Under the pieces are notes generated by a model that was not told where the DNA came from, did not search any database, and saw only the letters and a list, made by a program, of their open reading frames with translations. A DNA stretch of 5,881 nucleotides. Origin: Verrucomicrobiota bacterium. GTDB lineage: Bacteria > Verrucomicrobiota > Verrucomicrobiia > Verrucomicrobiales > Verrucomicrobiaceae. Shown in pieces: positions 1-5,881 of the stretch. The position numbers and the translations under genes are program-made. Positions within the stretch are counted from its first letter, which is position 1, and every line of letters starts with the position of its first letter. The DNA lies in the NCBI GenBank assembly GCA_023428335.1, contig JAEYYS010000032.1, forward strand, positions 1-5,881, read 5' to 3'.

Positions 1-94
1 GACTGAGTAGCTGTTTTGCGAAGGGGAAGTACTTTTGAAGTGCGGAGGGTCGAGTTGAGGTTTTGCGCTTGGCTTGCGGTTTTGCTGGGGTGAA
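1..94. other. Non-coding stretch beyond the transposase stop
   Basis: I see no convincing gene, RNA or terminator here. It lies directly downstream of the transposase stop codon, so it is most likely the 3' non-coding end of the insertion sequence, its flank, or both. I looked for a terminal inverted repeat matching the sequence upstream of the transposase start. I found only an 11-of-14 match, which chance would produce in sequences of this size. Confidence 0.4.
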
Positions 95-1387
95 TCAGCC
101 GACTGCTGTCCCATGACAACCTGCCGATGCCGGCTCAAACCCCGGCAGCCAGGAGGTCTGCGGGCTGCCCAGCAACCTGAAGCTCCCGCCTGCTGTCCCA
201 TAGCTTCGCAACAACCTCACCAAGTCGAGCCGCTCCCACATCGCCGCACGCACCACGGCAAAGATCCGCACAAAGCTGTGTCCCCAGCGGCTCATGTGGG
301 CGGCGAATCGCAGCAGCACGTAGACCAGCAGCGCCGTCCACACCTGCCAGCGGATCGCGTTGGCGCTGTGTCCCAGGAAATCGCCCAGCTTGAGCGTTTG
401 TTTGACCTGTTTGAAGAAGACCTCGATGTCCCAGCGGGCGCGGTAAAGGTCGCACACGCTGCGCGGACTCCACTCGCAGTTGTTGGTCAGGAAGGTCATG
501 AGCCGCTTCTCGCCGTCGAGTTCCACCCAGGCTTCCACCCGGCGCACGGTCCAGCCCTTGAGGTGCTTCCACTGCGGCCCGGTGAGCTTGACGATCTGGT
601 CTTTGACGATGCTGCTGCCCTTGTGCATCGGCAGGTTGCGCCGCACGCGGTAGCGGAGATTCTCTTTGGCTCGAGTCACCCACTGAACCCCGCGCAGATC
701 GAGGTCGTGCAGGTGCGGGAAGTCCACGTAGGCCTTGTCGAAGATCACAACTTCGCCGTCCTGCAGCCCGGCACACACCTCACGGGCACGGGTGATGTCG
801 TGCTCGCTGGCGGTGTTGACGATGGCAAAGGTGGGCAGGAAGCTGTTGAGGCTCAGGCGCAGGTGCAGCTTGGCCGCCGCCTTGCGCCGCCGGTGCTTGG
901 CCCAGCCCATGCAGTTGGCCACCAAATGGATGACGGTGGAGTCCACGGCATGGATGCAGGCTTTGAAGCGATGCAGGCGGGGTCGTTTGCCCCCGCCCGG
1001 GTGGCTTGAGCCAAAGCTCGTGTCGCAGTGGTGAAGATGCGCCATCGTGCGCCAAAAGACCTGCTCGGCGAAACGGGCGTCGCGCACCTTGTTGGCGTGG
1101 GAGAGATTGTTGCGGGAGGGTGGGGTCAGGCCATAGGCGGCGATGGCGCGCGACTTGAGCCTCAGCCAGTCACAAATGTCGTTGAGGCTCAGGGCGTGGG
1201 CGAGTTGGGCGAAAATCATCGTGCCGAGATGACTGAGCACCGAGTAGCTGCGCGCCTTGGCGGCGACGCCTGTCTGCCGCGCTGCCGCGCCGATGATGGA
1301 GCGCGGTATGAGCTTGAGAAGTTGGCCGAGAACGTTGATGTGGTGCCTTGCTGGCTGGGTGGTGTGGGTGGGCGTTGGTTTTGACAT
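95..1387 (-). CDS. IS4-family DDE transposase, apparently intact
   Basis: This is a cut-and-paste DDE transposase acting on the DNA ends of its own element. The 430-residue protein has a basic N-terminal region (about 1-110) resembling the DUF4372-type domain of many IS4 transposases, then an RNase H-like core. The likely catalytic residues are D149 (in HAVDST), D217 (in VIFDKAY) and E322. E322 lies in the sequence YRARWDIEVFFKQVK, which fits the IS4 signature Y-x2-R-x3-E-x6-K exactly (Y315, R318, E322, K329). About 105 residues separate the second Asp from the Glu, as expected for the beta-strand insertion of this family. I chose the ATG at 1387 because AGGA lies five bases upstream of it. 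An in-frame TTG at 1402 would add five residues. No frameshift or internal stop is present, so the copy could be active. The family call is firm; the exact IS name is not known. Confidence 0.93.
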   Translation of the reverse strand: MSKPTPTHTTQPARHHINVLGQLLKLIPRSIIGAAARQTGVAAKARSYSVLSHLGTMIFAQLAHALSLNDICDWLRLKSRAIAAYGLTPPSRNNLSHANKVRDARFAEQVFWRTMAHLHHCDTSFGSSHPGGGKRPRLHRFKACIHAVDSTVIHLVANCMGWAKHRRRKAAAKLHLRLSLNSFLPTFAIVNTASEHDITRAREVCAGLQDGEVVIFDKAYVDFPHLHDLDLRGVQWVTRAKENLRYRVRRNLPMHKGSSIVKDQIVKLTGPQWKHLKGWTVRRVEAWVELDGEKRLMTFLTNNCEWSPRSVCDLYRARWDIEVFFKQVKQTLKLGDFLGHSANAIRWQVWTALLVYVLLRFAAHMSRWGHSFVRIFAVVRAAMWERLDLVRLLRSYGTAGGSFRLLGSPQTSWLPGFEPASAGCHGTAVG

Positions 1388-1438
1388 CGTAATCCTAATC
1401 AAACCACTCCACGCCCCCAGTCAGCACCCTTTTCGCCT

Positions 1439-1510
1439 CAAGCCCACCCATGCCTGTGGGATGCCTGTGATCTCAAATTAGAAATCTGAGATGGCGAAGC
1501 AAGCCCACCC
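1439..1510. repeat. Cluster of short direct repeats
   Basis: An exact 11-bp direct repeat, CAAGCCCACCC, occurs at 1439-1449 and 1500-1510, with 50 bp between the copies. Inside the interval, ATGCCTGTG occurs twice, at 1450-1458 and 1461-1469, giving an 11-bp period. The 11-bp length matches the target duplication size typical of IS4-family elements (about 9-12 bp). However, the two copies bracket only 50 bp and not the transposase, so the interval may be a remnant of an earlier insertion, a transposase-binding region, or chance. The repeats are certain; their meaning is not. Confidence 0.55.
1471..1491. other. Short AT-rich hairpin downstream of uxaC
   Basis: The arms TCTCAAATT (1471-1479) and AATCTGAGA (1483-1491) pair at 8 of 9 positions around a 3-base loop. 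It lies about 45 bp past the uxaC stop and is AT-rich in a GC-rich setting. On either strand it lacks the GC stem and T-run of a standard intrinsic terminator. It could be a weak terminator, a 3'-end stabilising stem or part of the insertion-sequence end. Confidence 0.35.
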
Positions 1511-1536
1511 TCCGGCGAGCGTCGCTGTGCAGAGCC

Positions 1537-2943
1537 TCAGGACTTCTCCAGGCCGAGGTAGGCCTTGGCGTTGGCGTAGCAGATGTTGCGGATCATCGGG
1601 CCGAGCAGGGCATCGTCGTCGGGTATGAGGCCGCTTTCGACATCGTTACCGAGCAGGTTGCAGAGCGTGCGCCGGAAGTACTCGTGACGCGGGAAGGACA
1701 TGAAGCTGCGGCTGTCGGTGAGCATGCCGATGAAGCGGCTGAGCAGGCCGAGATTGCTGAGGGCGTTGATCTGCCACTCCATGCCCTCCTTCTGGTCGAC
1801 AAACCACCAGCCGGAACCGAACTGCACCTTGCCCGGCGTGGTGCCGTCGGCGAAGTTGCCGGCCATGGTGCCGAAGACGTAGTTGTCGGCGGGGTTGACG
1901 TTGTAGAGCACGGTCTTGGGCAGGGCGTCCTCGCTGTCGAGGGCGTCGAGGAAGCGGCTGAGGCTCTGGGCCTGCGGGAAGTCGCCAATGCTGTCGCAGC
2001 CGACGTCGGCGCCGACGAGGCGGGCGAGACGGCTGTTGTTGTTGCGCACCGGGCCGAGGTGGAGCTGCATGGTCCAGCCGCGCGCGGCGTTGAGGCGGCC
2101 GACGTGAAGCATGACATTGCTGGCGAAGCGGTCCTGCTCCTGCGGGTTGGCGGCATGACCGGTACGGGCCTTGTCGAACAGGCTCTCGGCCTCGGCATCG
2201 CTGATGAAGCTGGCGTGGCAGGCATTGAGGCCGTGGTCGCTGAGGCGGCAGCCCTGGGCGTGGAAGAAGTCGTGACGCTGGGTCAGGGCCTCCAGCAGGC
2301 TGGCGTAGGAATTCACCTCGATGCCACTGGCCGCGGCGAGGCGGTCGCACCAGGCATTCCAGGCTTCGGGCTGGTGGATGGCAAGGGCCTTGTCGGGACG
2401 GAAGGTTGGGTAGACGCCGACCTCAAAACCGTCGGCGGCGCACTGCTGATGCCAGCGCAGGTCATCGATCGGGTCGTCGGTCGTGCACAGGGCGCGGACT
2501 TTCTGGGTGCGCAGGATGCCGCGGGCACTCATCTCCGGACGCGCCAGCGCGGCCTCGGTCTGCTCCCAGATCGCCTCGGCGGTTTTTTCGCTGAGCAGTT
2601 CATCGATGCCGAAGTAGCGCTTCAGCTCAAGATGCGTCCAGTGGTAGAGCGGGTTGCGCAGGGTGTGCGGCACGGTGCGCGCCCAGGCGAGGAATTTTTC
2701 CTTGGGACTGGCGTCGCCGGTGACAAGACGCTCGGGCACGCCGTTGCAGCGCATGGCGCGCCACTTGTAATGATCGCCCTCAAGCCAGATCTCGAACAGG
2801 TTCTTGAACTGGCGGTCCTCGGCGATGTCCTTGGGCGGCAGGTGGTTGTGGTAGTCGAGCAGGGGCTCGTCCCTGGCAAAGTCGTGGTACAAACGGCGGG
2901 CGGCGTGGCTGGTGAGCAGGAAGTCGTCGTGAATGAAGCTCAT
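1537..2943 (-). CDS. uxaC: Glucuronate isomerase (uronate isomerase)
   Basis: UxaC is a cytoplasmic enzyme of the metal-dependent amidohydrolase superfamily. It isomerises D-glucuronate to D-fructuronate and D-galacturonate to D-tagaturonate, the first step of hexuronate catabolism. The 468-residue product is close to the usual length (about 470). Family signatures run along it: DYHNHLPP with the metal-binding H32-x-H34, the conserved block FKNLFEIWLEGDHYKWRAMR (46-65), TTDDP (154-158), HLGPVRNNN (295-303), the DSRSF segment starting at D410, and RHEYFRR (419-425). I chose the ATG at 2943 because the family N-terminus begins here (MSFIHDDFLL). The frame stays open far upstream only because it lies antisense to the next gene. 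No good Shine-Dalgarno is visible; CCCCTCAACCGCC precedes the ATG. It is divergent from the lipoprotein gene and followed by the insertion sequence. No other uronate pathway gene is in the window. Confidence 0.96.
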   Translation of the reverse strand: MSFIHDDFLLTSHAARRLYHDFARDEPLLDYHNHLPPKDIAEDRQFKNLFEIWLEGDHYKWRAMRCNGVPERLVTGDASPKEKFLAWARTVPHTLRNPLYHWTHLELKRYFGIDELLSEKTAEAIWEQTEAALARPEMSARGILRTQKVRALCTTDDPIDDLRWHQQCAADGFEVGVYPTFRPDKALAIHQPEAWNAWCDRLAAASGIEVNSYASLLEALTQRHDFFHAQGCRLSDHGLNACHASFISDAEAESLFDKARTGHAANPQEQDRFASNVMLHVGRLNAARGWTMQLHLGPVRNNNSRLARLVGADVGCDSIGDFPQAQSLSRFLDALDSEDALPKTVLYNVNPADNYVFGTMAGNFADGTTPGKVQFGSGWWFVDQKEGMEWQINALSNLGLLSRFIGMLTDSRSFMSFPRHEYFRRTLCNLLGNDVESGLIPDDDALLGPMIRNICYANAKAYLGLEKS

Positions 2944-2982
2944 GGCGGTTGAGGGGTTGGAATTGTGATCCAAAGTGGGCGG
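2944..2982. promoter_or_regulatory. Tight divergent intergenic region with candidate operator
   Basis: Only 21 bp separate the uxaC ATG from the GTG of the divergent lipoprotein gene, so promoters for one or both must lie inside the opposing coding sequence. An inverted repeat, TTGGA (2957-2961) and TCCAA (2969-2973) around 7 bases, spans the GTG. The TTGG...CCAA halves recall the ExuR/UxuR (GntR-family) hexuronate operators, but the spacing here is longer. Short arms like these occur by chance, so this is a weak candidate. I see no clear sigma70 boxes. Confidence 0.25.
2951..2956 (+). promoter_or_regulatory. Shine-Dalgarno of the metallopeptidase gene
   Basis: GAGGGG lies eight bases before the GTG at 2965. 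The alternative in-frame ATG at 2983 is preceded only by GTGGGCGG. The site therefore favours the GTG start, although both starts leave a usable lipoprotein signal peptide. Confidence 0.5.
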
Positions 2983-4044
2983 ATGACGTGCGATGGCAAA
3001 TGGAGATGCGTGCTCGGCCTGCTGGCCGTGCTGGCATTGGCTTCCTGCTCGACGGCGCGCTTTTACGGCCAGGCGCTGGCGGGGCAGCGCGAGATGACGC
3101 GCTTGGCCCGGCCGGTCGAGGTCGTACTGGCCGATCCCGCCAGTTCGCCGGCGCTGCGCCGCAAGCTGGAGACGACGCGCGATCAACTCGCCTTTGCCGA
3201 GCAGGAATTGGCGTTGCCGGTGCAGGGGCAGTATGAGCGCTACGCCGACCTCGGTCGAAAGCAGGCGGTCTGGGTGGTGTTTGCGGCGCCGGAGTTCAGC
3301 GTCGAGGCGAAGACCTGGTGGTATCCGCTCATTGGCAAGCTGAAGTACCGCGGCTTTTTTCGCGAGCAGCTTGCGCAGGCCGAGGCTGAGCGCTGGCGGG
3401 CGCGCGGGCTGGATGTTTTTGTCGGTGGCGTCGAGGCCTACTCGACCCTGGGCTGGCTGCGCGATCCGCTGCTGAACACCTTCCTGGGCCGCGACGACGC
3501 CTGGCTTGCCGATTTGCTCTTTCACGAGTTGACCCACCAGCGGATCTACCTGCCGGGCGACACCGATTTCAATGAGGCGCTGGCGACCGCGGTGGGGCAG
3601 GAGGGCGCGCGGCGCAGGCTGCGCGCGCGCGGTCGCCTGCGGCAGTTGGCGACCTTTGAACGCGAGCTGGCGGTCGAGCGGGAGTTTGTCGCCGAGGTGC
3701 TCGCCACCCGCCAGCGGCTGGCGGTGCTGTACAAGATCGAGTCGGGTCGGTCGCCGGCAGAGTTGCGGCGCGGCAAGCTGGCCGAGTTCGAGCGCCTGAA
3801 GCAGCGGTTGCACGCGCTGGACCATCGCCATGGCGGCTCGCTGCGACTGGATCGCTGGCTGGCCCAACCGCTCAACAACGCGCGCCTCAACACCGTTGCC
3901 ACCTACCATGAATTGTTGCCCTGCTTCGAGGCTCTGCTGCGCCGGCATGACGGCGATTTCGAGGCGTTTTTCCGCGAAATCGAGGGGCTGCGCCGGCTTG
4001 AAGGTCGGGCGCGGCTGGCCAGACTGAAGGAACTCGCCTCATGA
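2965..4044 (+). CDS. Lipoprotein zinc metallopeptidase, putative aminopeptidase (COG4324 type)
   Basis: This predicted 359-residue membrane-anchored lipoprotein has the zinc-peptidase motif HELTH (H187, E188, H191), followed by GDTDFNEALAT, where E204 is a plausible third zinc ligand. The LLFHELTHQ...FNEALAT pattern and the lipoprotein N-terminus match the family annotated as putative aminopeptidase (COG4324, Pfam Aminopep, PF10023). I know of no firmly established substrate for that family. The signal peptide has basic residues K12 and R14, a hydrophobic core (about 15-26) and the lipobox L25-A-S-C28, so Cys28 would be lipidated. The segment after the motif (about 210-300) is rich in Arg, Glu and Leu and probably helical. 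The GTG start is favoured by GAGGGG eight bases upstream; the ATG at 2983 is the alternative. The stop overlaps the next gene's start by four bases (ATGA), suggesting translational coupling. Family call strong, activity inferred. Confidence 0.87.
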   Translation: MIQSGRMTCDGKWRCVLGLLAVLALASCSTARFYGQALAGQREMTRLARPVEVVLADPASSPALRRKLETTRDQLAFAEQELALPVQGQYERYADLGRKQAVWVVFAAPEFSVEAKTWWYPLIGKLKYRGFFREQLAQAEAERWRARGLDVFVGGVEAYSTLGWLRDPLLNTFLGRDDAWLADLLFHELTHQRIYLPGDTDFNEALATAVGQEGARRRLRARGRLRQLATFERELAVEREFVAEVLATRQRLAVLYKIESGRSPAELRRGKLAEFERLKQRLHALDHRHGGSLRLDRWLAQPLNNARLNTVATYHELLPCFEALLRRHDGDFEAFFREIEGLRRLEGRARLARLKELAS

Positions 4045-4883
4045 AAGCCCTGATTGCCGCCTTATTGCTGCTCGCCCTGCTCTGGGAGTTTCGCGAGCCC
4101 CTGCACGACTGGCTGGCGCGGCCCTGGCGGGCGCTTGAGCATGACCCACTGCCCGGACTGGTCTGGCGCCACGGTCGCGAGCAGCCCGGGTTGCGGGTGC
4201 AGGCCGAGTTTGAGCGCTGGCTGCGCTCCGAGCGTTTGATGGATCGTCGCTTTCGCGCCGAGGTCGATGCCGCGGTGACCCGCGAGTTGGAGCTCTGGGC
4301 GCGGCAGTTCCCGACCGAGGAGGAACGTCTGCGCCGGTTGCGCCTGGCAGGGCTGGGGGGCGGGGAACTGGAGCGACGGATCCGCGAGCACCTGCTCGAC
4401 GAGGCCTGGTTGGAGCGGCGTTTGCCGAAGCAGGCAGCGCCGGCCACCGGCACGCTGGCCGTGCCCGAGGTGCTGCGGGTGGCCCACCTGTTTTTGTCGC
4501 GCCACCGTGAGGGGCAGGCGGACCGCGCCGCCGAGATCGCCGGGTTGGAGCGACGTCTGCGCGCGGGCGGTGATTGGAAAACGTTGGTGGCGGCGCACAG
4601 TGAGGACGCGCGCAACAAGGGGCGGGAAGGGGATCTCGGCTGGGTGGCGGTCGGTCGGTTTTCCGAGGTGCTCTGGCAGGCGGCAGTTCGTCTGTCGCCC
4701 GGCGAGATTTCGGCTCCGGTGGAGACCCCCTTGGGCTGGCATCTGCTGCGTGTGCAGGAGCGTCGCCCGGCGGGCCGGGTCGAGGGTGGAGCCGAACTTG
4801 CCGCGCGCACTGAATTCGAGGCGCGCCAGCAGGGGCTCGACACCCTGCGTCGTGAGGCGGTTGCGGCAGGGCGGGTGAAATGA
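4041..4883 (+). CDS. PpiC-type (parvulin) peptidyl-prolyl cis-trans isomerase, membrane-anchored
   Basis: The 280-residue protein is a predicted foldase that isomerises Xaa-Pro bonds in exported proteins. It has an N-terminal hydrophobic segment (about 4-15), either an uncleaved anchor or a signal peptide. A charged helical region (about 40-140) follows, resembling the N-terminal chaperone-like part of SurA/PrsA-type proteins. A parvulin domain spans about 147-241. Parvulin hallmarks are VAHLFLS (147-153), the DLGW turn (198-201), GEIS followed by PVETPLGWHLLRVQE (GEIS at 221-224, GWHLL at 232-236). The ATG overlaps the preceding peptidase stop as ATGA, so the two genes are probably co-translated. 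Its own stop overlaps the ATG of a ten-codon reading frame. The domain call is strong. Whether it serves the outer membrane, the periplasm or the adjacent beta-helix protein cannot be read from sequence. Confidence 0.9.
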   Translation: MKALIAALLLLALLWEFREPLHDWLARPWRALEHDPLPGLVWRHGREQPGLRVQAEFERWLRSERLMDRRFRAEVDAAVTRELELWARQFPTEEERLRRLRLAGLGGGELERRIREHLLDEAWLERRLPKQAAPATGTLAVPEVLRVAHLFLSRHREGQADRAAEIAGLERRLRAGGDWKTLVAAHSEDARNKGREGDLGWVAVGRFSEVLWQAAVRLSPGEISAPVETPLGWHLLRVQERRPAGRVEGGAELAARTEFEARQQGLDTLRREAVAAGRVK

Positions 4884-4912
4884 CCGGCCCGGGGCGGCGT
4901 ATGCCTTCCTGA
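4880..4912 (+). CDS. Possible ten-codon coupling ORF (MTGPGRRMPS)
   Basis: A ten-codon reading frame starts with an ATG that overlaps the PpiC stop (ATGA, 4880-4883). Its TGA (4910-4912) overlaps the ATG of the beta-helix gene (TGATG, 4910-4914). It thus exactly bridges the gap between two genes that otherwise lie 28 bp apart. The beta-helix start has no convincing Shine-Dalgarno, so terminating ribosomes could re-initiate there. The peptide itself has no recognisable function. A chance arrangement is possible, as is an extended N-terminus hidden by a single-base error. Confidence 0.3.
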   Translation: MTGPGRRMPS

Positions 4913-5881
4913 TGACCTTGTTTCGCCGCTCCCTGTCGATGTTGCCCTTTTTTATTGCCGTCTCCCTCGCTGCGCAGTCGGCTGCACCACGTCCCGTGGT
5001 GATTGATGCTGGCGCGCATCCCAGCCTGCAGGCGGCCATCGACGCCCTGCCGGCGACGGGGGGGCTGGTGCGCCTCCCGCCGGGCGAATACCGTCTTCGC
5101 GAACCACTGCGGGTGAAAACCGCGGAGACGCGGATCGAAGGGGCGGGGGCGGCCACCCATCTGATCAACGACAACACCGAGGGTCAGCCGGCCCTGATCC
5201 TGCGTCCGGCGGATTTGGACGGCAACAAAAAGGCCACGCTCTGGCGGGTGCAACTCGCCAACTTTCGCGTCAGCGGCCAGGAGAAGAGCGGCGACGGCAT
5301 TTTTGCCGAGGGCATCCAGGAAATTTACTTTGAGGGCATGTCGGTCGACCACCACGGCGGTCACGGCATCCACATGATCAACTGCACCGAGGATCCGCGC
5401 GTGGCCGACTGCATCTTCACCTACAACAAGGCTGCCGGCGTGCGCATCAACGGCGGGCACGACATCGTCGTCAACGCCTGCCATTTCGAGGAGAACCTCG
5501 ACGCCCTGCACTGTGTCGACGCCTTCAACCTGTGCATGAACGGCAACAACGTCGACGACCACATTCGCCATGGCGTCGTCATCGAGAACACCTATGGGTC
5601 GGTGTTGAGCGGCAACATGATTGAGGAGTGCTCGGGCACGGCGGTCATCCTCGATCGCGACTGCTACGGCATCACCCTCAGCGCGAACGTCATCGCCCAT
5701 CATCTCGAGGGCGGCATCGACCTGCGCGACGCCCATGGCTGCGCGATCAGCGCCAACACTTTCACCATTGCCCACAAGTTCAGCGTCCGGGTGGGACCGG
5801 ATTCCGGACGGCTGACGATCACCGGCAACAACTTCTGCAACACCTGGATCGGCGGGGGCGACAAGCGGCCGGCCGAGGCGA
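4912..5881 (+). CDS. Secreted right-handed beta-helix protein (pectate-lyase-like fold), 3' end beyond the window
   Basis: The frame is open from the ATG at 4912 to the window end, giving 323 residues with no stop. The N-terminus MTLFRRSLSMLPFFIAVSLA, then AQSAAPRP, is a typical Sec signal peptide, probably cleaved near residue 24. Next comes a block characteristic of Pectate_lyase_3-like proteins: a DAG start, SLQAAIDALPATGG (38-51), LPPGEYRL and IEGAGAAT. From about 127 to 311 the chain forms eight consecutive units of roughly 21-25 residues with the PbH1 pattern, for example AGVRINGGHDIVVNACHFEE and GIDLRDAHGCAISANTFTI. Such folds occur in polysaccharide lyases, hydrolases and epimerases and in non-catalytic proteins, so the reaction is not assigned. 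Nine cysteines lie within the coils (158-309), unusual for an exported protein. It follows the PpiC gene by 28 bp with no terminator, so co-transcription is likely. A polyuronide substrate is an inference from the nearby uxaC. Confidence 0.85.
   Translation, partial: MTLFRRSLSMLPFFIAVSLAAQSAAPRPVVIDAGAHPSLQAAIDALPATGGLVRLPPGEYRLREPLRVKTAETRIEGAGAATHLINDNTEGQPALILRPADLDGNKKATLWRVQLANFRVSGQEKSGDGIFAEGIQEIYFEGMSVDHHGGHGIHMINCTEDPRVADCIFTYNKAAGVRINGGHDIVVNACHFEENLDALHCVDAFNLCMNGNNVDDHIRHGVVIENTYGSVLSGNMIEECSGTAVILDRDCYGITLSANVIAHHLEGGIDLRDAHGCAISANTFTIAHKFSVRVGPDSGRLTITGNNFCNTWIGGGDKRPAEA

Larger units (their letters stand above)
1..1499 (-). mobile_element. IS4-family insertion sequence, ends not resolved
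   Basis: An intact transposase gene with short non-coding flanks implies a complete or nearly complete insertion sequence of the IS4 family. The given limits are approximate. The left end may lie within positions 1-94 or just outside the window. The right end must lie between the transposase start (1387) and the uxaC stop (1537). I could not identify convincing terminal inverted repeats or a target-site duplication bracketing the element. The element sits just past the 3' end of uxaC and is transcribed in the same direction, so it interrupts whatever once followed uxaC. Confidence 0.5.
1388..1536. other. Non-coding region between uxaC and the transposase
   Basis: This stretch lies downstream of uxaC and upstream of the transposase, both on the minus strand. 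It should hold the transposase promoter, one end of the insertion sequence and the 3' untranslated end of uxaC. It contains several short repeats and a hairpin, listed separately. I cannot assign clear -35 and -10 boxes. Confidence 0.5.

Noticed and set aside
74..1009. Plus-strand open frame opposite the transposase (311 codons)
   Set aside because: It is antisense to an intact DDE transposase with all signature residues and shows no domain of its own.
47..1449. Candidate insertion-sequence terminal inverted repeats (47-60 against 1436-1449, 11 of 14 matching)
   Set aside because: A match of this quality is expected by chance when the two flanks are compared, and no matching target duplication lies outside it.
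1443..1460. CCCAC...GTGGG inverted repeat
   Set aside because: Five-base arms with an eight-base loop are too weak to call a structure; they overlap the direct repeats already described.
1684..2952. Long plus-strand open frame opposite uxaC (422 codons)
   Set aside because: It is antisense to a clear uxaC. Its Val/Ala/Gly/Glu-rich translation has no domain pattern, typical of a shadow frame in high-GC DNA.
2944..3948. Upstream extension of the uxaC frame, nearly doubling the protein
   Set aside because: The extension is antisense to the lipoprotein peptidase and resembles no known domain. The uxaC family N-terminus and normal length are met with the ATG at 2943.
4039..5775. Long minus-strand open frame opposite PpiC and the beta-helix gene (578 codons)
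   Set aside because: It crosses two well-supported plus-strand genes. Its translation changes from Val/Asp-rich to Pro/Arg-rich low complexity, as expected for antisense of GC-rich genes.
1..5881. CRISPR array, tRNA or rRNA genes
   Set aside because: No regularly spaced repeat-spacer pattern, tRNA cloverleaf or rRNA-like segment was seen on either strand.

Overview
This is a high-GC bacterial window with an accessory insertion on the left and a compact chromosomal gene group on the right. A complete IS4-family transposase (minus strand, 95-1387) lies next to a complete uronate isomerase gene, uxaC (minus strand, 1537-2943). On the plus strand, starting 21 bp from the uxaC start, are three closely packed envelope genes. 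They are a lipoprotein metallopeptidase of the COG4324 putative aminopeptidase type (2965-4044), a membrane-anchored parvulin-type PpiC peptidyl-prolyl isomerase (4041-4883), and a secreted right-handed beta-helix protein (4912 to the window edge, incomplete).

Organism: the mix of bacterial uxaC, a COG4324 lipoprotein, a parvulin foldase and a pectate-lyase-like beta-helix protein implies a Gram-negative saprophyte that uses plant or algal polyuronides. My best guess is Verrucomicrobiota (Opitutae-like), with a proteobacterium as the alternative. This is impression-level inference; the window has no rRNA or other marker gene.

Layout: 1-94 has no gene and is probably insertion-sequence end or flank. 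95-1387 is the transposase. 1388-1536 is non-coding and holds a cluster of short repeats and a hairpin. 1537-2943 is uxaC. 2944-2964 is a very short divergent intergenic region with a weak palindrome. 2965-5881 is the rightward operon-like run. The metallopeptidase and PpiC genes overlap by ATGA. Between PpiC and the beta-helix gene is a ten-codon reading frame that overlaps both neighbours exactly (ATGA at its start, TGATG at its end).

How they may work together: UxaC converts D-glucuronate or D-galacturonate to the matching ketohexuronate in the cytoplasm. A secreted beta-helix protein could act upstream on a uronic-acid polymer. The peptidase and the foldase look like envelope protein processing or folding functions. 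The link between the divergent halves is inference. No wholly new system is evident; the best leads are the peptidase-foldase-beta-helix cassette and the mini-ORF junction.
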